Both the position numbers and the translations under genes were made by a program. Below the pieces are notes generated by a model. It did no database searches and was not told the origin of the DNA. It saw nothing but the letters and a program-made list of their open reading frames with translations. Below are positions 25,687 to 36,211 of a DNA stretch of 64,000 nt, piece by piece. Source of the stretch: Congregibacter litoralis KT71 (GTDB lineage Bacteria > Pseudomonadota > Gammaproteobacteria > Pseudomonadales > Halieaceae); contig NZ_CM002299.1 of assembly GCF_000153125.2 (NCBI RefSeq), positions 3,298,928 through 3,362,927 on the forward strand, given 5' to 3'. Positions within the stretch are counted from its first letter, which is position 1, and every line of letters begins with the position of its first letter.

Positions 25687-26336
25687 CAGGCTGCCGGGGC
25701 CAGATCGGCGACGGCGCTGCCAATGGCTTCGATGAGCCCATTGAGCGCTCCGTGTCGCGAGCGCATGGACGCCTTGTTGACGATGAGTCGCGAGGTGACC
25801 GCGGCGATCTCATCCAGGGGCTCCATGCCGTTGGCCCGGAGCGTGTTACCCGTATCGACGATATCCACAATCATATCCGCAAGCGCCATAGCCGGCGCGA
25901 GTTCCATGGCGCCATAGAGCTTGATGAGCTCCACCTGCACGCCGCGCCGGGCAAAATAATCCCGGGCGACGTTGACGAATTTGGTGGCCACGCGCACGCG
26001 GCGGTCCGGCCATGCAAAATCCACGGGGGCAGCGGTCATGAGCCGGCAGGGGGCAATGCCCAGATCCAGAGGCTCGTAAACGCCATCGCTACCCTGCTCC
26101 AGCAGGGTGTCTTTTCCTACCACGCCGAGGTCCGCTGCGCCGTGACGCACATACACCGGCACGTCCACACCGCGCATCACCACCAGCTGCACGTCGTCCC
26201 GCGTGGTGGGGAACACCAGCTTGCGACTCTTCCCCATGTCTTCAAGAGGTTCAACGCCCGCCCGCGCCAGAAGTGGTAGCGTCTCTTTGAGAATTCGCCC
26301 CTTGGTCAGCGCAAGCGTGAGTTTGCCGGTTTCCAT
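25686..26336 (-). CDS. hisG: HisG, ATP phosphoribosyltransferase, short form
   Basis: First enzyme of histidine synthesis. The product is about 216 aa and lacks the C-terminal regulatory domain of long HisG, so by family knowledge it should need a separate HisZ subunit, which is not in this window. [16 protein letters not shown] at the N-terminus and [13 protein letters not shown] (PRPP-binding) are visible. The start METGKL at 26336 is preferred over the longer ORF start at 26366, which would overlap murA. Downstream of murA, upstream of hisD. Confidence 0.95.
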   Translation of the reverse strand: METGKLTLALTKGRILKETLPLLARAGVEPLEDMGKSRKLVFPTTRDDVQLVVMRGVDVPVYVRHGAADLGVVGKDTLLEQGSDGVYEPLDLGIAPCRLMTAAPVDFAWPDRRVRVATKFVNVARDYFARRGVQVELIKLYGAMELAPAMALADMIVDIVDTGNTLRANGMEPLDEIAAVTSRLIVNKASMRSRHGALNGLIEAIGSAVADLAPAA

Positions 26337-26355
26337 GCAGTCAGCCCAATCGTCC

Positions 26356-27633
<1,278 letters not shown>

Positions 27634-27876
27634 TCAGGCGCCCTCGGACTCCCACTCTGCCGGCGTCAACGCGCGGATGTTCACTGCGTGAATACTCCCC
27701 GACGCAATGGCCTGGTTAATCGCAGCGTAGACCGTCTGCTGCCTGCGCACAGCCCGCATGTCCGCAAAGGCATCGCTCACCACGGTAATGTCGTAGTTCG
27801 CGCCAGCGCCCTCAACGCTCACCGTCGCATCCACCAGGGCCTCCCGGACCATCGCTTCGACAGTTTTGGCATCCAC
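27634..27876 (-). CDS. ibaG: IbaG, BolA-family protein
   Basis: Small BolA-like protein that pairs with monothiol glutaredoxins in iron-sulfur handling and acid stress. 80 aa. The helix-turn region and conserved SIHAVNIRALTPAEWE C-terminus with its histidine are visible. The start is GTG (27876-27874) with AGGAG seven bases upstream. In relatives mlaB lies directly upstream; here it is absent. Confidence 0.92.
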   Translation of the reverse strand: MDAKTVEAMVREALVDATVSVEGAGANYDITVVSDAFADMRAVRRQQTVYAAINQAIASGSIHAVNIRALTPAEWESEGA

Positions 27877-28032
27877 TGTGAGTCTCCTGTTCCCGGCAAC
27901 CGGGTGACTGATAAAAAAAGGGTGGGGATTGTAGGGGAAAGCGGCGAAAAAAGCCCGAGGGACACGCGATCACCGCCTCGCGGCAGCGTAAGGCCGAACA
28001 ATCCCCCTGAGCAGCATATCCGGGCGCCGGCG
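27877..28032. other. Gap between ibaG and mlaC
   Basis: 156 bases where relatives carry mlaB; too short for that gene and no STAS-like coding is seen. A small CCCGG-CAA-CCGGG hairpin lies just upstream of the ibaG ribosome site. Confidence 0.6.
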
Positions 28033-28734
28033 CTAGTCCGTTGCGTCTTCTACAGTCCAGTTTGCGATGACCTGGTCAAGATCGCCGTCGTAACGGCGGG
28101 CGGCGGACTCAAACTGACTGCGGTAAATCTGACCGAGGTTGACGTTCTCCACCACGAGATTGCGCATTTTCCAGTCGCCGGATTTATCCCGTGCCATGAA
28201 ATACACCACGACGTAAGGCTGTGCTTCATCACTGTAAATGAGCTGCTTGAGCATGGCCCGATCCGCGGAATCACCGGCATCGGGGCTGTCATCAAGCTCC
28301 ACGCGGGATCCACCAAAAGCAAGGAGGCCCTTGCTGTAGGTCCTTACCAGACCCACGCGCATGGTTTCCGTGAAACGCTCCAGCTGATCCCGAAGCTTAT
28401 CCCGACCCGCTTCGTCCAGGCTGCGGTAGCGGGCCCCCGTGGCATATTCACCCATGACACCCCGGGCAAAGCCCCGAAAGTCAACGATGGGATCGAGGAC
28501 CTCGTGCACGGCCTGGTAATAGCGCTCCGTGTCCTCGTCCACATAGGATCTTGCCTCTTCAATCACTGCCAGCACTTTGTCCGTGGTTTCCCGCAGCGTT
28601 TGCCTGGCGGTTTTACCTGCAGCCGCTTCATCGTCCTGGGCATGGAGGGACGGCGCGAGGGACAGCATGAGAAGCCCCGTCAACAGCGCAAAGGCCGCCG
28701 TGATCGAATGTGTCCATTTGCTGCGCAAAACCAT
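28033..28734 (-). CDS. mlaC: MlaC, periplasmic phospholipid-binding protein
   Basis: Periplasmic shuttle of the Mla system moving phospholipids between outer-membrane MlaA and the inner-membrane MlaFEDB complex. 233 aa. Signal peptide about 1-32 with LHA-QDD cleavage. The mature part matches the Ttg2D/MlaC family (VDFRGFARGVMGEYA, TYSKGLLAFGG, WKMRNLVVENVNLGQIYRSQF). AAGGA lies seven bases before the ATG. The usual partners mlaB, mlaD, mlaE and mlaF are not adjacent. Confidence 0.92.
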   Translation of the reverse strand: MVLRSKWTHSITAAFALLTGLLMLSLAPSLHAQDDEAAAGKTARQTLRETTDKVLAVIEEARSYVDEDTERYYQAVHEVLDPIVDFRGFARGVMGEYATGARYRSLDEAGRDKLRDQLERFTETMRVGLVRTYSKGLLAFGGSRVELDDSPDAGDSADRAMLKQLIYSDEAQPYVVVYFMARDKSGDWKMRNLVVENVNLGQIYRSQFESAARRYDGDLDQVIANWTVEDATD

Positions 28735-28964
28735 GTTCCTTTCCTTAAGACTGCTGGCCTGAATGATCAGAGCGGTTATACTCGGCGACCCTCAACTTGG
28801 ACCGAGCCAAAATTGGGCGAAAAGTGTACACGCTTTTGTCACTCTTCTCTCTGACTCGTATGACAGCATCGACACCCTGCAGGTTCAACTTTCACAGCTT
28901 TTCCCCGCGGCGAGCTTCCTTGAAGCCCGGGACCTATGGCGCGTAAGCTGAGCCTCAGGACCCC
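28735..28964. other. Divergent intergenic region mlaC / yrbG
   Basis: 230 bases with an AT-rich TTATACT near 28784-28790 (possible -10 for yrbG) whose complement offers TATAAC toward mlaC. A 62-codon plus-strand ORF (28763-28951) has no recognisable features. In relatives mlaD, mlaE and mlaF occupy this position. Confidence 0.5.
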
Positions 28965-29945
28965 ATGCTGATACCTCTGCTGACAATTCTCGTCGCCTTT
29001 GCCGTGTTGATGTGGAGCGCCGATCTGTTTGTGGCCGGCGCTGCCTCCATTGCCGGCAATCTCGGCATGTCGCCGGTAATCATCGGCCTCACCATCGTAT
29101 CCCTGGGCACTTCGGCGCCGGAGATTCTCGTTTCTATCACCGCGGCCCTTGCCGGCTCCGGGGGCCTGGCGATCGGCAACGCTGTGGGTTCAAACATTGC
29201 CAACATCGGCCTCGTTCTGGGTATCACCATATTGGTGGTGCCGATTCAGGTGCATCCCGGCTGCATGCGATCAGAGCTCCCCACGCTCCTGGTGGTGACC
29301 GCCGGCACGGGCCTGCTTCTCCTGGATGTGGAGCTGGAAAGAAGCGACGCCATACTGATGATCACCGCGCTGGTCCTCATTCTGGCGCAGATGATCCGAT
29401 CCCAGATTCGCGACCCCGAGGTCGCCGAAGATGCGGAGGCCGAAGACGAAGATCTGCCCCATCACGGTCCCGCTAAAGCCTGGATTTCCTTTGCCATCGG
29501 TCTGGTCCTGCTGGTGGGTAGCTCAAAAGCGCTGGTGTGGGGCGCCAGCGCCATCGCGACGCAGTTTGGCGTACCTGAGCTGGTGATCGGGCTGACCATT
29601 GTGGCCGTGGGCACGAGCCTGCCCGAGCTGGCAGCCACCCTGGCCAGCGCCCTTCGCGGACACGCAGAGATTGCCATTGGTAACATCGTGGGTTCCAACC
29701 TGTTTAACCTCCTTGCCGTCATGGCCATGCCGGGATTGCTGGCGCCGGAGCAATTGCCCCATAACTTTCTTTTCCGTGACTACGGTGCCATGTGTATCGC
29801 CACTATCCTTATGGCAGCTGCCGCCTATCACGGTCTTCGATCGAGCCGTGCAAAACCCGGATACTCTTACCTGGGCCGGGCCGTGGGCACGCTGTTCTGC
29901 CTGGGTTATGCGCTGTACTATTACGGGCTTTACACCAGCTTGTAG
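28965..29945 (+). CDS. yrbG: YrbG-type calcium/sodium antiporter family protein
   Basis: CaCA-superfamily inner-membrane exchanger; ion specificity in vivo unknown. 326 aa with two homologous five-helix halves, each carrying the alpha-repeat: GLTIVSLGTSAPEILVSI with NAVGSNIANIGLVLG in the first and GLTIVAVGTSLPELAATL with NIVGSNLFNLLAV in the second. A short acidic cytoplasmic loop (about 148-165) separates them. First gene ahead of kdsD, as in E. coli. Confidence 0.94.
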   Translation: MLIPLLTILVAFAVLMWSADLFVAGAASIAGNLGMSPVIIGLTIVSLGTSAPEILVSITAALAGSGGLAIGNAVGSNIANIGLVLGITILVVPIQVHPGCMRSELPTLLVVTAGTGLLLLDVELERSDAILMITALVLILAQMIRSQIRDPEVAEDAEAEDEDLPHHGPAKAWISFAIGLVLLVGSSKALVWGASAIATQFGVPELVIGLTIVAVGTSLPELAATLASALRGHAEIAIGNIVGSNLFNLLAVMAMPGLLAPEQLPHNFLFRDYGAMCIATILMAAAAYHGLRSSRAKPGYSYLGRAVGTLFCLGYALYYYGLYTSL

Positions 29946-29951
29946 ACTGAT

Positions 29952-30929
29952 ATGACCGATCCTGCCCGCTACCTGCTCTCAGCACAGCGCACCATCCGTA
30001 TGGAAGTCGAGGCCGTTGCGGCTCTCGAGGCCCGCGTGGGTGAAGAGTTTGAGCGCGCCTGCGAGCTCATTCTCAAGGTGCCAGGTCGCACGGTCGTCAC
30101 GGGCATGGGCAAATCCGGTCATGTGGGCGGAAAAATAGCCGCCACCCTCGCGAGCACGGGCACGCCGGCGTTTTTTGTGCACCCGGGCGAAGCGAGCCAC
30201 GGCGATATGGGCATGATTACCGCCGACGATTGCGTTATCGCCTTGTCCAACAGTGGAACCACCCCCGAAGTGCTGATGCTCATCCCCCTGCTCAAGCGTT
30301 TGGGCATCCCTTTGATCAGCATGACGGGCGCGCCGGATTCGGCTCTGGCCAAGGCATCTGATGCCCATATTAATACCGGCGTCGCCGTGGAGGCCTGCCC
30401 CCTGGATCTCGCCCCCACCTCCAGCACGACCACGGCTTTGGTCATGGGCGATGCCCTGGCCATCGCACTACTGGAGGCCCGGGGGTTCACCGCAGAGGAC
30501 TTTGCTTTTTCCCACCCCGGCGGCGCCCTGGGGCGCAAGCTGCTGCTGAAAATTGATGATGTGATGCGCCAGGGAGAAGGTATTCCGAAGGTTTCGGAAG
30601 CGACGCCCCTGTCCGATGCACTTCTGGAAATCAGTGCCAAAGGCCTGGGCATGACCACCGTCGTCGCCGCGGACAGCGACCGGCTCCTTGGCGTATTTAC
30701 AGACGGCGACCTGCGACGGGCCCTGGATGAGCAGGTGGATATCAAGGGCACGCGTATCGGCGACATCATGACCCGCTCCCCGGCCACGGTACACACGGGC
30801 ATGCTCGCCGCGGAGGCCCTGCGCATTATGGAAGAGCGTCATATCAGCGCCCTCGTGGTGCTGGATGAGCAGCAGGAGATCGCGGGCGTGGTCAACCTTC
30901 TCGCTTTGCTAGAGGCGGGTATTGCATGA
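29952..30929 (+). CDS. kdsD: KdsD, D-arabinose 5-phosphate isomerase
   Basis: Converts ribulose 5-phosphate to arabinose 5-phosphate for Kdo synthesis (LPS inner core). 325 aa: SIS domain (VVTGMGKSGHVGGKIAATLASTGTPAFF, SNSGTTPEVLMLIP) about 1-200 and two CBS domains about 210-325. Six bases after yrbG; overlaps kdsC by four. Confidence 0.96.
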   Translation: MTDPARYLLSAQRTIRMEVEAVAALEARVGEEFERACELILKVPGRTVVTGMGKSGHVGGKIAATLASTGTPAFFVHPGEASHGDMGMITADDCVIALSNSGTTPEVLMLIPLLKRLGIPLISMTGAPDSALAKASDAHINTGVAVEACPLDLAPTSSTTTALVMGDALAIALLEARGFTAEDFAFSHPGGALGRKLLLKIDDVMRQGEGIPKVSEATPLSDALLEISAKGLGMTTVVAADSDRLLGVFTDGDLRRALDEQVDIKGTRIGDIMTRSPATVHTGMLAAEALRIMEERHISALVVLDEQQEIAGVVNLLALLEAGIA

Positions 30930-31441
30930 ATCCCGCAACGGCCCGGAGCATAAAGTTGCTCGCCCTGGACGTCGACGGCGTGCTGACCGATGGCCGCATT
31001 ACCTACGGCAATGACGGTGAGGAGCTGAAGTCTTTCAATATCAAAGATGGCCTGGGAATCAAACTCCTTCAGGGCGCAGGCGTCGAAGTCGCCATTATCA
31101 CCGGACGGCAGTCCCATATCGTTGACCGCCGCGCAAGAGAACTGGGCATAGAAACCATTATTCAGGGACGCGAGGACAAGCTCTCAGCTCTAAAAGAGTT
31201 ATCTGAAGCGCGGAGACTGAAGCTCAGCGAGTGCGCCTACATGGGAGACGATCTTCCCGACCTCGGGGCGGTGCGGGCCGCAGGCCTGGGCCTGACGGTC
31301 GCCGATGCCAGCGACGCCCTCCTCAAGGCGGCCGACTGGCAGTCAAAACAACCGGGGGGGCATGGCGCGGTTCGCGAGGCCTGCGAAACACTCCTCAGCG
31401 CCCGCGGCCAGCTCCATGCCGCCGAAGCCGCCTTCGAATGA
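30926..31441 (+). CDS. kdsC: KdsC, Kdo 8-phosphate phosphatase
   Basis: HAD-superfamily phosphatase releasing Kdo from Kdo-8-phosphate. 171 aa. Motif I LDVDGVLTDG (nucleophile Asp), motif II IITGRQS, and motif III/IV YMGDDLPDLGAV are intact. Translationally coupled to kdsD and lptC by ATGA-type overlaps. Confidence 0.97.
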   Translation: MNPATARSIKLLALDVDGVLTDGRITYGNDGEELKSFNIKDGLGIKLLQGAGVEVAIITGRQSHIVDRRARELGIETIIQGREDKLSALKELSEARRLKLSECAYMGDDLPDLGAVRAAGLGLTVADASDALLKAADWQSKQPGGHGAVREACETLLSARGQLHAAEAAFE

Positions 31442-32016
31442 CCGCTACCAAGGGGCGTCGTCGGGTCCGAAAACGACTGTCCATTCCCCTACTCCTGTCG
31501 GCGGCGCTGCTGGTGTACACCACCCTTTCGCCCTCGCCGACGCTCATCAAAGAAAGTGTGGCCCCCATGGTCCCTGCGCGTGTGCCCGAGAGTTATGCCA
31601 CGCAGGTTGCCGTTGATGACTTCGATGTCCATGGCGTCCGTCAGGGCAGCACCGAAGCGTTGAATCTGCGACGCTTTCCCGGTGAGGGCATCGTCGAACT
31701 CGATGAACCCAAACGGCACAACTACAGCACCGACGGCGAGTGGGTGGCTAACGCCCGGGAGGGGCAGCTGCGCGAGGAGACTGAAGTCCTGGTGCTGAAC
31801 GGCGACGTGCGGCTCCAATACGACGTAGAGAACGTGCAATTTCTCACGGAACGCATGATCATCAACATGCCCAAACAGGCCGCGCGAAGCACCGCCAGTG
31901 TGCGCATCTGGCAGGGTGACAACGAAACCGTGGCAGACCAGATCTACATCAACCTAAGGGCCCAGGTCGCGTCTCTCAGCGGCGCTGTCAGGACGGTCTA
32001 TGTCCCCCAAAGCTGA
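31438..32016 (+). CDS. lptC: LptC, LPS transport bridge anchor
   Basis: Bitopic inner-membrane protein passing LPS from LptB2FG to LptA. 192 aa. Basic N-terminus (MTATKGRRRVRKR), one membrane segment about 14-30, then a beta-jellyroll domain (QLREETEVLVLNGDVRL, ITERMIINMPKQ-like stretch). The ATG overlaps the kdsC stop (ATGA), which fixes the start; a much longer ORF upstream is only an out-of-frame extension through kdsC. Confidence 0.93.
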   Translation: MTATKGRRRVRKRLSIPLLLSAALLVYTTLSPSPTLIKESVAPMVPARVPESYATQVAVDDFDVHGVRQGSTEALNLRRFPGEGIVELDEPKRHNYSTDGEWVANAREGQLREETEVLVLNGDVRLQYDVENVQFLTERMIINMPKQAARSTASVRIWQGDNETVADQIYINLRAQVASLSGAVRTVYVPQS

Positions 32017-32719
32017 CGTAAAAGTCGAATCCTCGACCGCCCGGCAGGGGTACGCCGTGCTGCTGCGCAGGCTCTGCGCTATCCTGGCGCGCTGTGCCAT
32101 GATCATCGGCGCCTTGGGCTCTTACCCTGCGTTGGCGCTCCCCGAAGATCGTTTGCAGTCCATTGAAATCACCGCTGCCCGCGCCGTGCGGGATGAGCGC
32201 GCGGGGTTCACCGTGTACAGCGGCGACGTGGTCATGAAGCAGGGCAGCCTGCACATCCGTGCGGACAAGATCACGATATTTCACGACAGTGAGGCCGCCG
32301 ATCGCATCATCGCTGTCGGTGAGCCCGCGACCCTGCGCCAGCAGCCGGAGATCGACAAGGGGTTCGTCACCGCAAGCGCCGGCCGCATTGTGTACGAGAA
32401 GTCCCGCGAGTGGGTGCAACTGCGAGAAGCCGCGGTCATCGAGCAGGACGGCGCCGTGGTGAGCGGCGATTCCATCGACTACTTCATGGCCGAGCAGCGC
32501 GTCCGCGCCGACGCGGCCCCGGAAGATGCCAGTGGACGGGTGCAGGTCATTATCCCCGCCGCGGTCATCGAAGCGGAGACCCGCGACGGTGACGACAACT
32601 CTGGCGATAAAAAGGACAGCAACGATAAGAACAGCGAAGCACCGGCAAGCGAGCCCGGGCCGGGCGAGAGTGGGCAGAATCCCCGGGGAGGCGTCGATGG
32701 CGACCCTGACAGCCCGTAG
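32000..32719 (+). CDS. lptA: LptA, periplasmic LPS transport protein
   Basis: Periplasmic bridge protein of the Lpt machine. 239 aa. Signal region to about residue 47 ([14 protein letters not shown]...YPALA-LPED), then the OstA beta-jellyroll ([37 protein letters not shown] split over 55-92, [14 protein letters not shown]). The last 45 or so residues are an acidic, Asp/Gly/Ser/Pro-rich tail not seen in E. coli LptA. Starts inside the end of lptC by 17 bases. Confidence 0.93.
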   Translation: MSPKADVKVESSTARQGYAVLLRRLCAILARCAMIIGALGSYPALALPEDRLQSIEITAARAVRDERAGFTVYSGDVVMKQGSLHIRADKITIFHDSEAADRIIAVGEPATLRQQPEIDKGFVTASAGRIVYEKSREWVQLREAAVIEQDGAVVSGDSIDYFMAEQRVRADAAPEDASGRVQVIIPAAVIEAETRDGDDNSGDKKDSNDKNSEAPASEPGPGESGQNPRGGVDGDPDSP

Positions 32720-33422
32720 TCTTGCAAAAGCCTACCGTGGCCGGGCCGTCGTCAAGGACGTGAGTATTGAGGTACAGAGCGCCCAGGTCGTGGGACTCCT
32801 GGGCCCCAATGGTGCGGGAAAAACCACCTGCTTCTACATGATCGTGGGCATCGTGGCCTCGGACGGCGGTGACATTCTGATTGACGATGAAAGTATTACC
32901 GCCCTGCCCATGCACGAGCGGGCCCGCCGCGGTATCGGTTACCTGCCTCAGGAAGCCTCCATCTTCCGCCGCATGAGCGTTGGCGACAATATCCTCTCTA
33001 TTCTGGAAACCCGCAAAGACCTGAGCCGTGCGGAGCGCCGGACGCGCCGCGACGAGCTCCTTGAGGAGTTTCATGTCGGCCATCTCCGGGACAGCCTTGG
33101 TCAGGCACTTTCCGGCGGCGAACGCCGTCGCGTAGAGATTGCCCGGGCTCTGGCCATGGAGCCCAAGTTCATTCTCCTGGATGAACCCTTTGCCGGCGTG
33201 GACCCCATCTCTGTGGGCGACATCAAGAACATCATCCGCCACCTCCAGACCCGGGGCATCGGTGTTCTGATTACGGACCACAATGTGCGGGAAACACTGG
33301 ATATCTGCGAAACCGCATTTATTGTGGGCGAGGGCCACATCATTGCCCAGGGCAGCCCTCAGGACGTTCTAGAAAACGCCAAGGTGCGCAAGACCTATCT
33401 CGGCGAGAATTTTCGCCTCTAG
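32697..33422 (+). CDS. lptB: LptB, LPS export ABC transporter ATPase
   Basis: Cytoplasmic ATPase driving LPS extraction by LptB2FG. 241 aa. Walker A GPNGAGKT 36-43, Q-loop [12 protein letters not shown] (Phe90 conserved), signature LSGGE 138-142, Walker B with Asp162-Glu163, H-loop ITDHNVRET. Start ATG 32697 with GGGGAGG just upstream; it overlaps the end of lptA in another frame. Confidence 0.98.
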   Translation: MATLTARSLAKAYRGRAVVKDVSIEVQSAQVVGLLGPNGAGKTTCFYMIVGIVASDGGDILIDDESITALPMHERARRGIGYLPQEASIFRRMSVGDNILSILETRKDLSRAERRTRRDELLEEFHVGHLRDSLGQALSGGERRRVEIARALAMEPKFILLDEPFAGVDPISVGDIKNIIRHLQTRGIGVLITDHNVRETLDICETAFIVGEGHIIAQGSPQDVLENAKVRKTYLGENFRL

Positions 33423-33769
33423 CTGCCCGGTGCGCTATGCCGCTGGGCGTTACCCATCCGGCTACCCTCCACTGCCCTCCACTGCCCTCCACTGCCCTCC
33501 ACTGCCCTCCACTGCCCTCCACTGCCCTCAAGCAATCTGCACTATTCTTCCACCACGTTTCATTATTTTTCATTACCATAATGCAATAAGCGAGCCAAGG
33601 CGTTGCACGGACCTCGGTGCAGGCCTACACTCAGGTCTATTGGACAGCAATGCACTGTCTCACCGTGGGGATGCGCGCGGGCCCGAATCGGGTCAGAGCG
33701 CGCGTAAGAGCGCACCCAGATGGCACAAGACCATCGGTGCGTAGCGCAATAGGGCAGGACTGACGCGCT
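33423..33769. other. Intergenic region lptB-rpoN
   Basis: About 350 bases without a gene. It starts with a 10-base tandem repeat (33465-33530), continues with an AT-rich island around 33545-33590 that includes CATAAT, and then about 170 ordinary bases before rpoN. No promoter can be named with confidence. Confidence 0.5.
33465..33530. repeat. 10-base tandem repeat, six units
   Basis: ACTGCCCTCC occurs at 33471, 33481, 33491, 33501 and 33511, with a sixth unit at 33521 ending in A instead of C. A preceding CCCTCC at 33465-33470 is a partial unit. Five units are identical, which suggests recent expansion by slippage. Confidence 0.95.
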
Positions 33770-35251
33770 ATGAAGCAGGGACTACATCTCAAGCTCGGTC
33801 ACCAGCTGACGATGACACCGCAGTTGCAGCAGGCTATTCGGCTGTTGCAACTGAGCACCCTCGATTTACAGCAGGAAATCGAACAGGCGCTGCAGGAAAA
33901 CCCCATGCTCGAGGTGGAAGAGGAGCAAGCCGATACCCCGGAAAAACCCGACCGCGAAGACTCCGGCAATCACGAAGGCCCCATGGACAACCCTGAACGG
34001 AGCGCCAACGTCGACGAAGCCTCCGCCGAGGGAGAATTCGAGGCGAACATGCCCGAAGACCTGCCCGTGGATACGCAGTGGGAGGACATCCTTCCCTCGA
34101 GCGCACCTCCCCCATCCGAAGGTGCCGGTGAGGACTTTGACTTCGACAGCCGCAACCGGGGCAGCGAGAGTCTGCAGGATCACTTGCGGTGGCAGCTCAA
34201 TCTCACCCGCCTGTCCGACAGTGACCGCATCGTGGCCCTGGCCATCATCGATGCCACGGATGCCAACGGCAGGTTCAATAGCAGCGTCGAAGATCTTCTT
34301 GAACTTTTCCCGCCGGAACTTGAGATCGAAAAAGAGGAGGTCACCGCCGTCCTCCACGCCCTCCAGCAGTTTGAGCCCGTGGGAGTGTTCGCCCGGGACC
34401 TGCAGGAATGCCTGCAGTTGCAGCTCAAACAGCTCGATCCCCAGACACCCTGGCTGGATCAGGCAAAGATTTTGATCAACCGTCACATCAATCAACTGAG
34501 CAGCGGCGACTACGCACAGATCATGCGCCGTATGAAACTTTCGGAAGATGATCTTCGCGGCGTCCTGACTCTCGTGCGCTCCCTGGACCCTCTGCCCGGC
34601 AAGCAGTTTGGGGACGACGATACGGAGTACATCGTTCCCGATGTCTATGTCAGCCGCAAGGAGGGCCGCTGGGTGGTAGAGCTGAACCCCGACACCGCGC
34701 CGCGACTGCGGATCAACGACTACTACGCCGGCATGATCAAGCGCGCCGACAACAGCGCTGATAACAGCTACCTTCGGGACAATCTTCAGGAGGCCAAATG
34801 GTTTCTGAAAAGTCTCCAGAGTCGAAACGAAACCATGATGAAGGTGTCTACAGAAATAGTGAGGCGCCAGCGGAACTTCCTGGAGTACGGGGAAGAGGCC
34901 ATGAAGCCCCTGGTATTGCACGACATCGCGGAGGCCGTGGAAATGCATGAATCGACCATATCCCGTGTAACGACGCGTAAATATATGCACACGCCGCGGG
35001 GCATCTTTGAACTCAAATACTTTTTTTCCAGTCATGTGGCCACCACCAGTGGTGGCGCCTGCTCCTCCACGGCCATTCGTGCTCTCATCCGAAAACTCGT
35101 GGCCGCGGAAAATCCCCGCAAACCGCTCTCCGACAGCAAGCTTGCGGAACTACTCGAGGGTCAGGGCATTCAGGTCGCCCGGCGGACCATCGCCAAGTAC
35201 CGGGATAGCCTCACCATTCCACCGTCCAACGAGCGCAAGCGGCTTGTATAA
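33770..35251 (+). CDS. rpoN: RpoN, RNA polymerase sigma-54 factor
   Basis: Alternative sigma factor for -24/-12 promoters that need AAA+ activators. 493 aa. Region I ([23 protein letters not shown]) binds activator, an acidic region II covers about 47-125, then core-binding domain, helix-turn-helix ([19 protein letters not shown]) and the RpoN box [10 protein letters not shown] at 470-479. Follows lptB, as in E. coli and Pseudomonas. Confidence 0.98.
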   Translation: MKQGLHLKLGHQLTMTPQLQQAIRLLQLSTLDLQQEIEQALQENPMLEVEEEQADTPEKPDREDSGNHEGPMDNPERSANVDEASAEGEFEANMPEDLPVDTQWEDILPSSAPPPSEGAGEDFDFDSRNRGSESLQDHLRWQLNLTRLSDSDRIVALAIIDATDANGRFNSSVEDLLELFPPELEIEKEEVTAVLHALQQFEPVGVFARDLQECLQLQLKQLDPQTPWLDQAKILINRHINQLSSGDYAQIMRRMKLSEDDLRGVLTLVRSLDPLPGKQFGDDDTEYIVPDVYVSRKEGRWVVELNPDTAPRLRINDYYAGMIKRADNSADNSYLRDNLQEAKWFLKSLQSRNETMMKVSTEIVRRQRNFLEYGEEAMKPLVLHDIAEAVEMHESTISRVTTRKYMHTPRGIFELKYFFSSHVATTSGGACSSTAIRALIRKLVAAENPRKPLSDSKLAELLEGQGIQVARRTIAKYRDSLTIPPSNERKRLV

Positions 35252-35387
35252 ACATGGCGGTAGCCCCTGCGCGCTGCGGCGTGACGCTCGCCAAGCCGTA
35301 TAAAGATCGATTCAAGGAAAGATCCAACGACAGAAAGACAAGAACGTTGCAAAACACCCAGCGGAAAGAAAGAAAAAGGAGAAGCGC

Positions 35388-35675
35388 ATGCAAATAGTAA
35401 TCAGCGGACACCACGTCGAAGTCACCGATGCCCTGCGGGAGTACGTAGAAGCAAAGTTCGAACGTTTGCAGCGGCACTACAGTCAGATCAGCAAGTCCGA
35501 GGTGACACTCATCGTGGAGAAAATGGTACAGACAGCAGAGGCCACGGTGCATATCGCCGGCAAGGATCTGTTTGCCTCCGCTGACTCGGAAGATATGTAT
35601 GCCGCCATTGATGCCCTTGTGGACAAGCTTGATCGACAGCTGATCAAGCACAAGGAAAAGAACCGACCCCACTAA
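35388..35675 (+). CDS. hpf: HPF, short ribosome hibernation factor
   Basis: Binds idle ribosomes and promotes 100S dimers. 95 aa, the short form. MQIVISGHHVEVTDALREYV and AAIDALVDKLDRQLIKHKEK are typical. Strong AAGGAG six bases before the ATG. Located between rpoN and ptsN. Confidence 0.97.
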   Translation: MQIVISGHHVEVTDALREYVEAKFERLQRHYSQISKSEVTLIVEKMVQTAEATVHIAGKDLFASADSEDMYAAIDALVDKLDRQLIKHKEKNRPH

Positions 35676-35701
35676 ACGCCAGGGAGCTTTTTGAATTACC
35701 C

Positions 35702-36211
35702 ATGTCAGCAATCCCGACCATGAGCCCGGAAACACCCCACGCCGCCAACAGCGTCAGCGATCTGCTCACGCCGGCACGCAGCCTGTGCCGCATACCCGGG
35801 GGCAGCAAGAAGCACCTCTTTGACCTGGTTGCGGAGGTACTGGGGAGTGACCGGGATGAGTTCCACCCGGATGAGCTGGTCGCCGGCATGCTGGCACGGG
35901 AAAAACTGGGAAGCACCGCTCTGGGCAATGGCATCGCGATACCTCACTGCCGTCTCAGGGACTGTGAGACGCCCTGCGGCGTGCTCCTGACCCTGTCCAG
36001 CGGTGCGGACTTTGATGCGCCGGATGATGAAGATGTGGATCTTCTCTTTGCCCTGGTGGTACCCAGCGAGGCGACCCAGGAGCATTTAAACCTTCTCGCA
36101 GATCTGGCGCGGCTTTTCTCCCAGGCGGACTTCCGGGAGGCCCTTCGCCACTGCGGCAGCAACGAAGAGCTGTTTAACACGGCGACAAACTGGACCGCAG
36201 GCAGCGCCTAG
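35702..36211 (+). CDS. ptsN: PtsN, EIIA-Ntr of the nitrogen PTS
   Basis: Phosphoryl-accepting regulator of potassium and nitrogen metabolism, phosphorylated by Npr encoded two genes downstream. 169 aa. The phosphorylated histidine is His82 in NGIAIPHCRL. An N-terminal extension of about 15 residues is present; Met7 is an alternative start. The stop overlaps the rapZ start (TAGTG). Confidence 0.96.
   Translation: MSAIPTMSPETPHAANSVSDLLTPARSLCRIPGGSKKHLFDLVAEVLGSDRDEFHPDELVAGMLAREKLGSTALGNGIAIPHCRLRDCETPCGVLLTLSSGADFDAPDDEDVDLLFALVVPSEATQEHLNLLADLARLFSQADFREALRHCGSNEELFNTATNWTAGSA

Noticed and set aside
28763..28951. 62-codon ORF between mlaC and yrbG
   Set aside because: No ribosome site or family resemblance, and it lies across the expected divergent promoters.
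33465..33530. Possible CRISPR array
   Set aside because: The 10-base units are contiguous with no spacers and there are no cas genes.
33430..33744. ORF through the 10-base repeat array, repetitive Pro/Ser/Leu/His product
   Set aside because: The coding look comes only from the repeats; there is no start signal and no conserved part.
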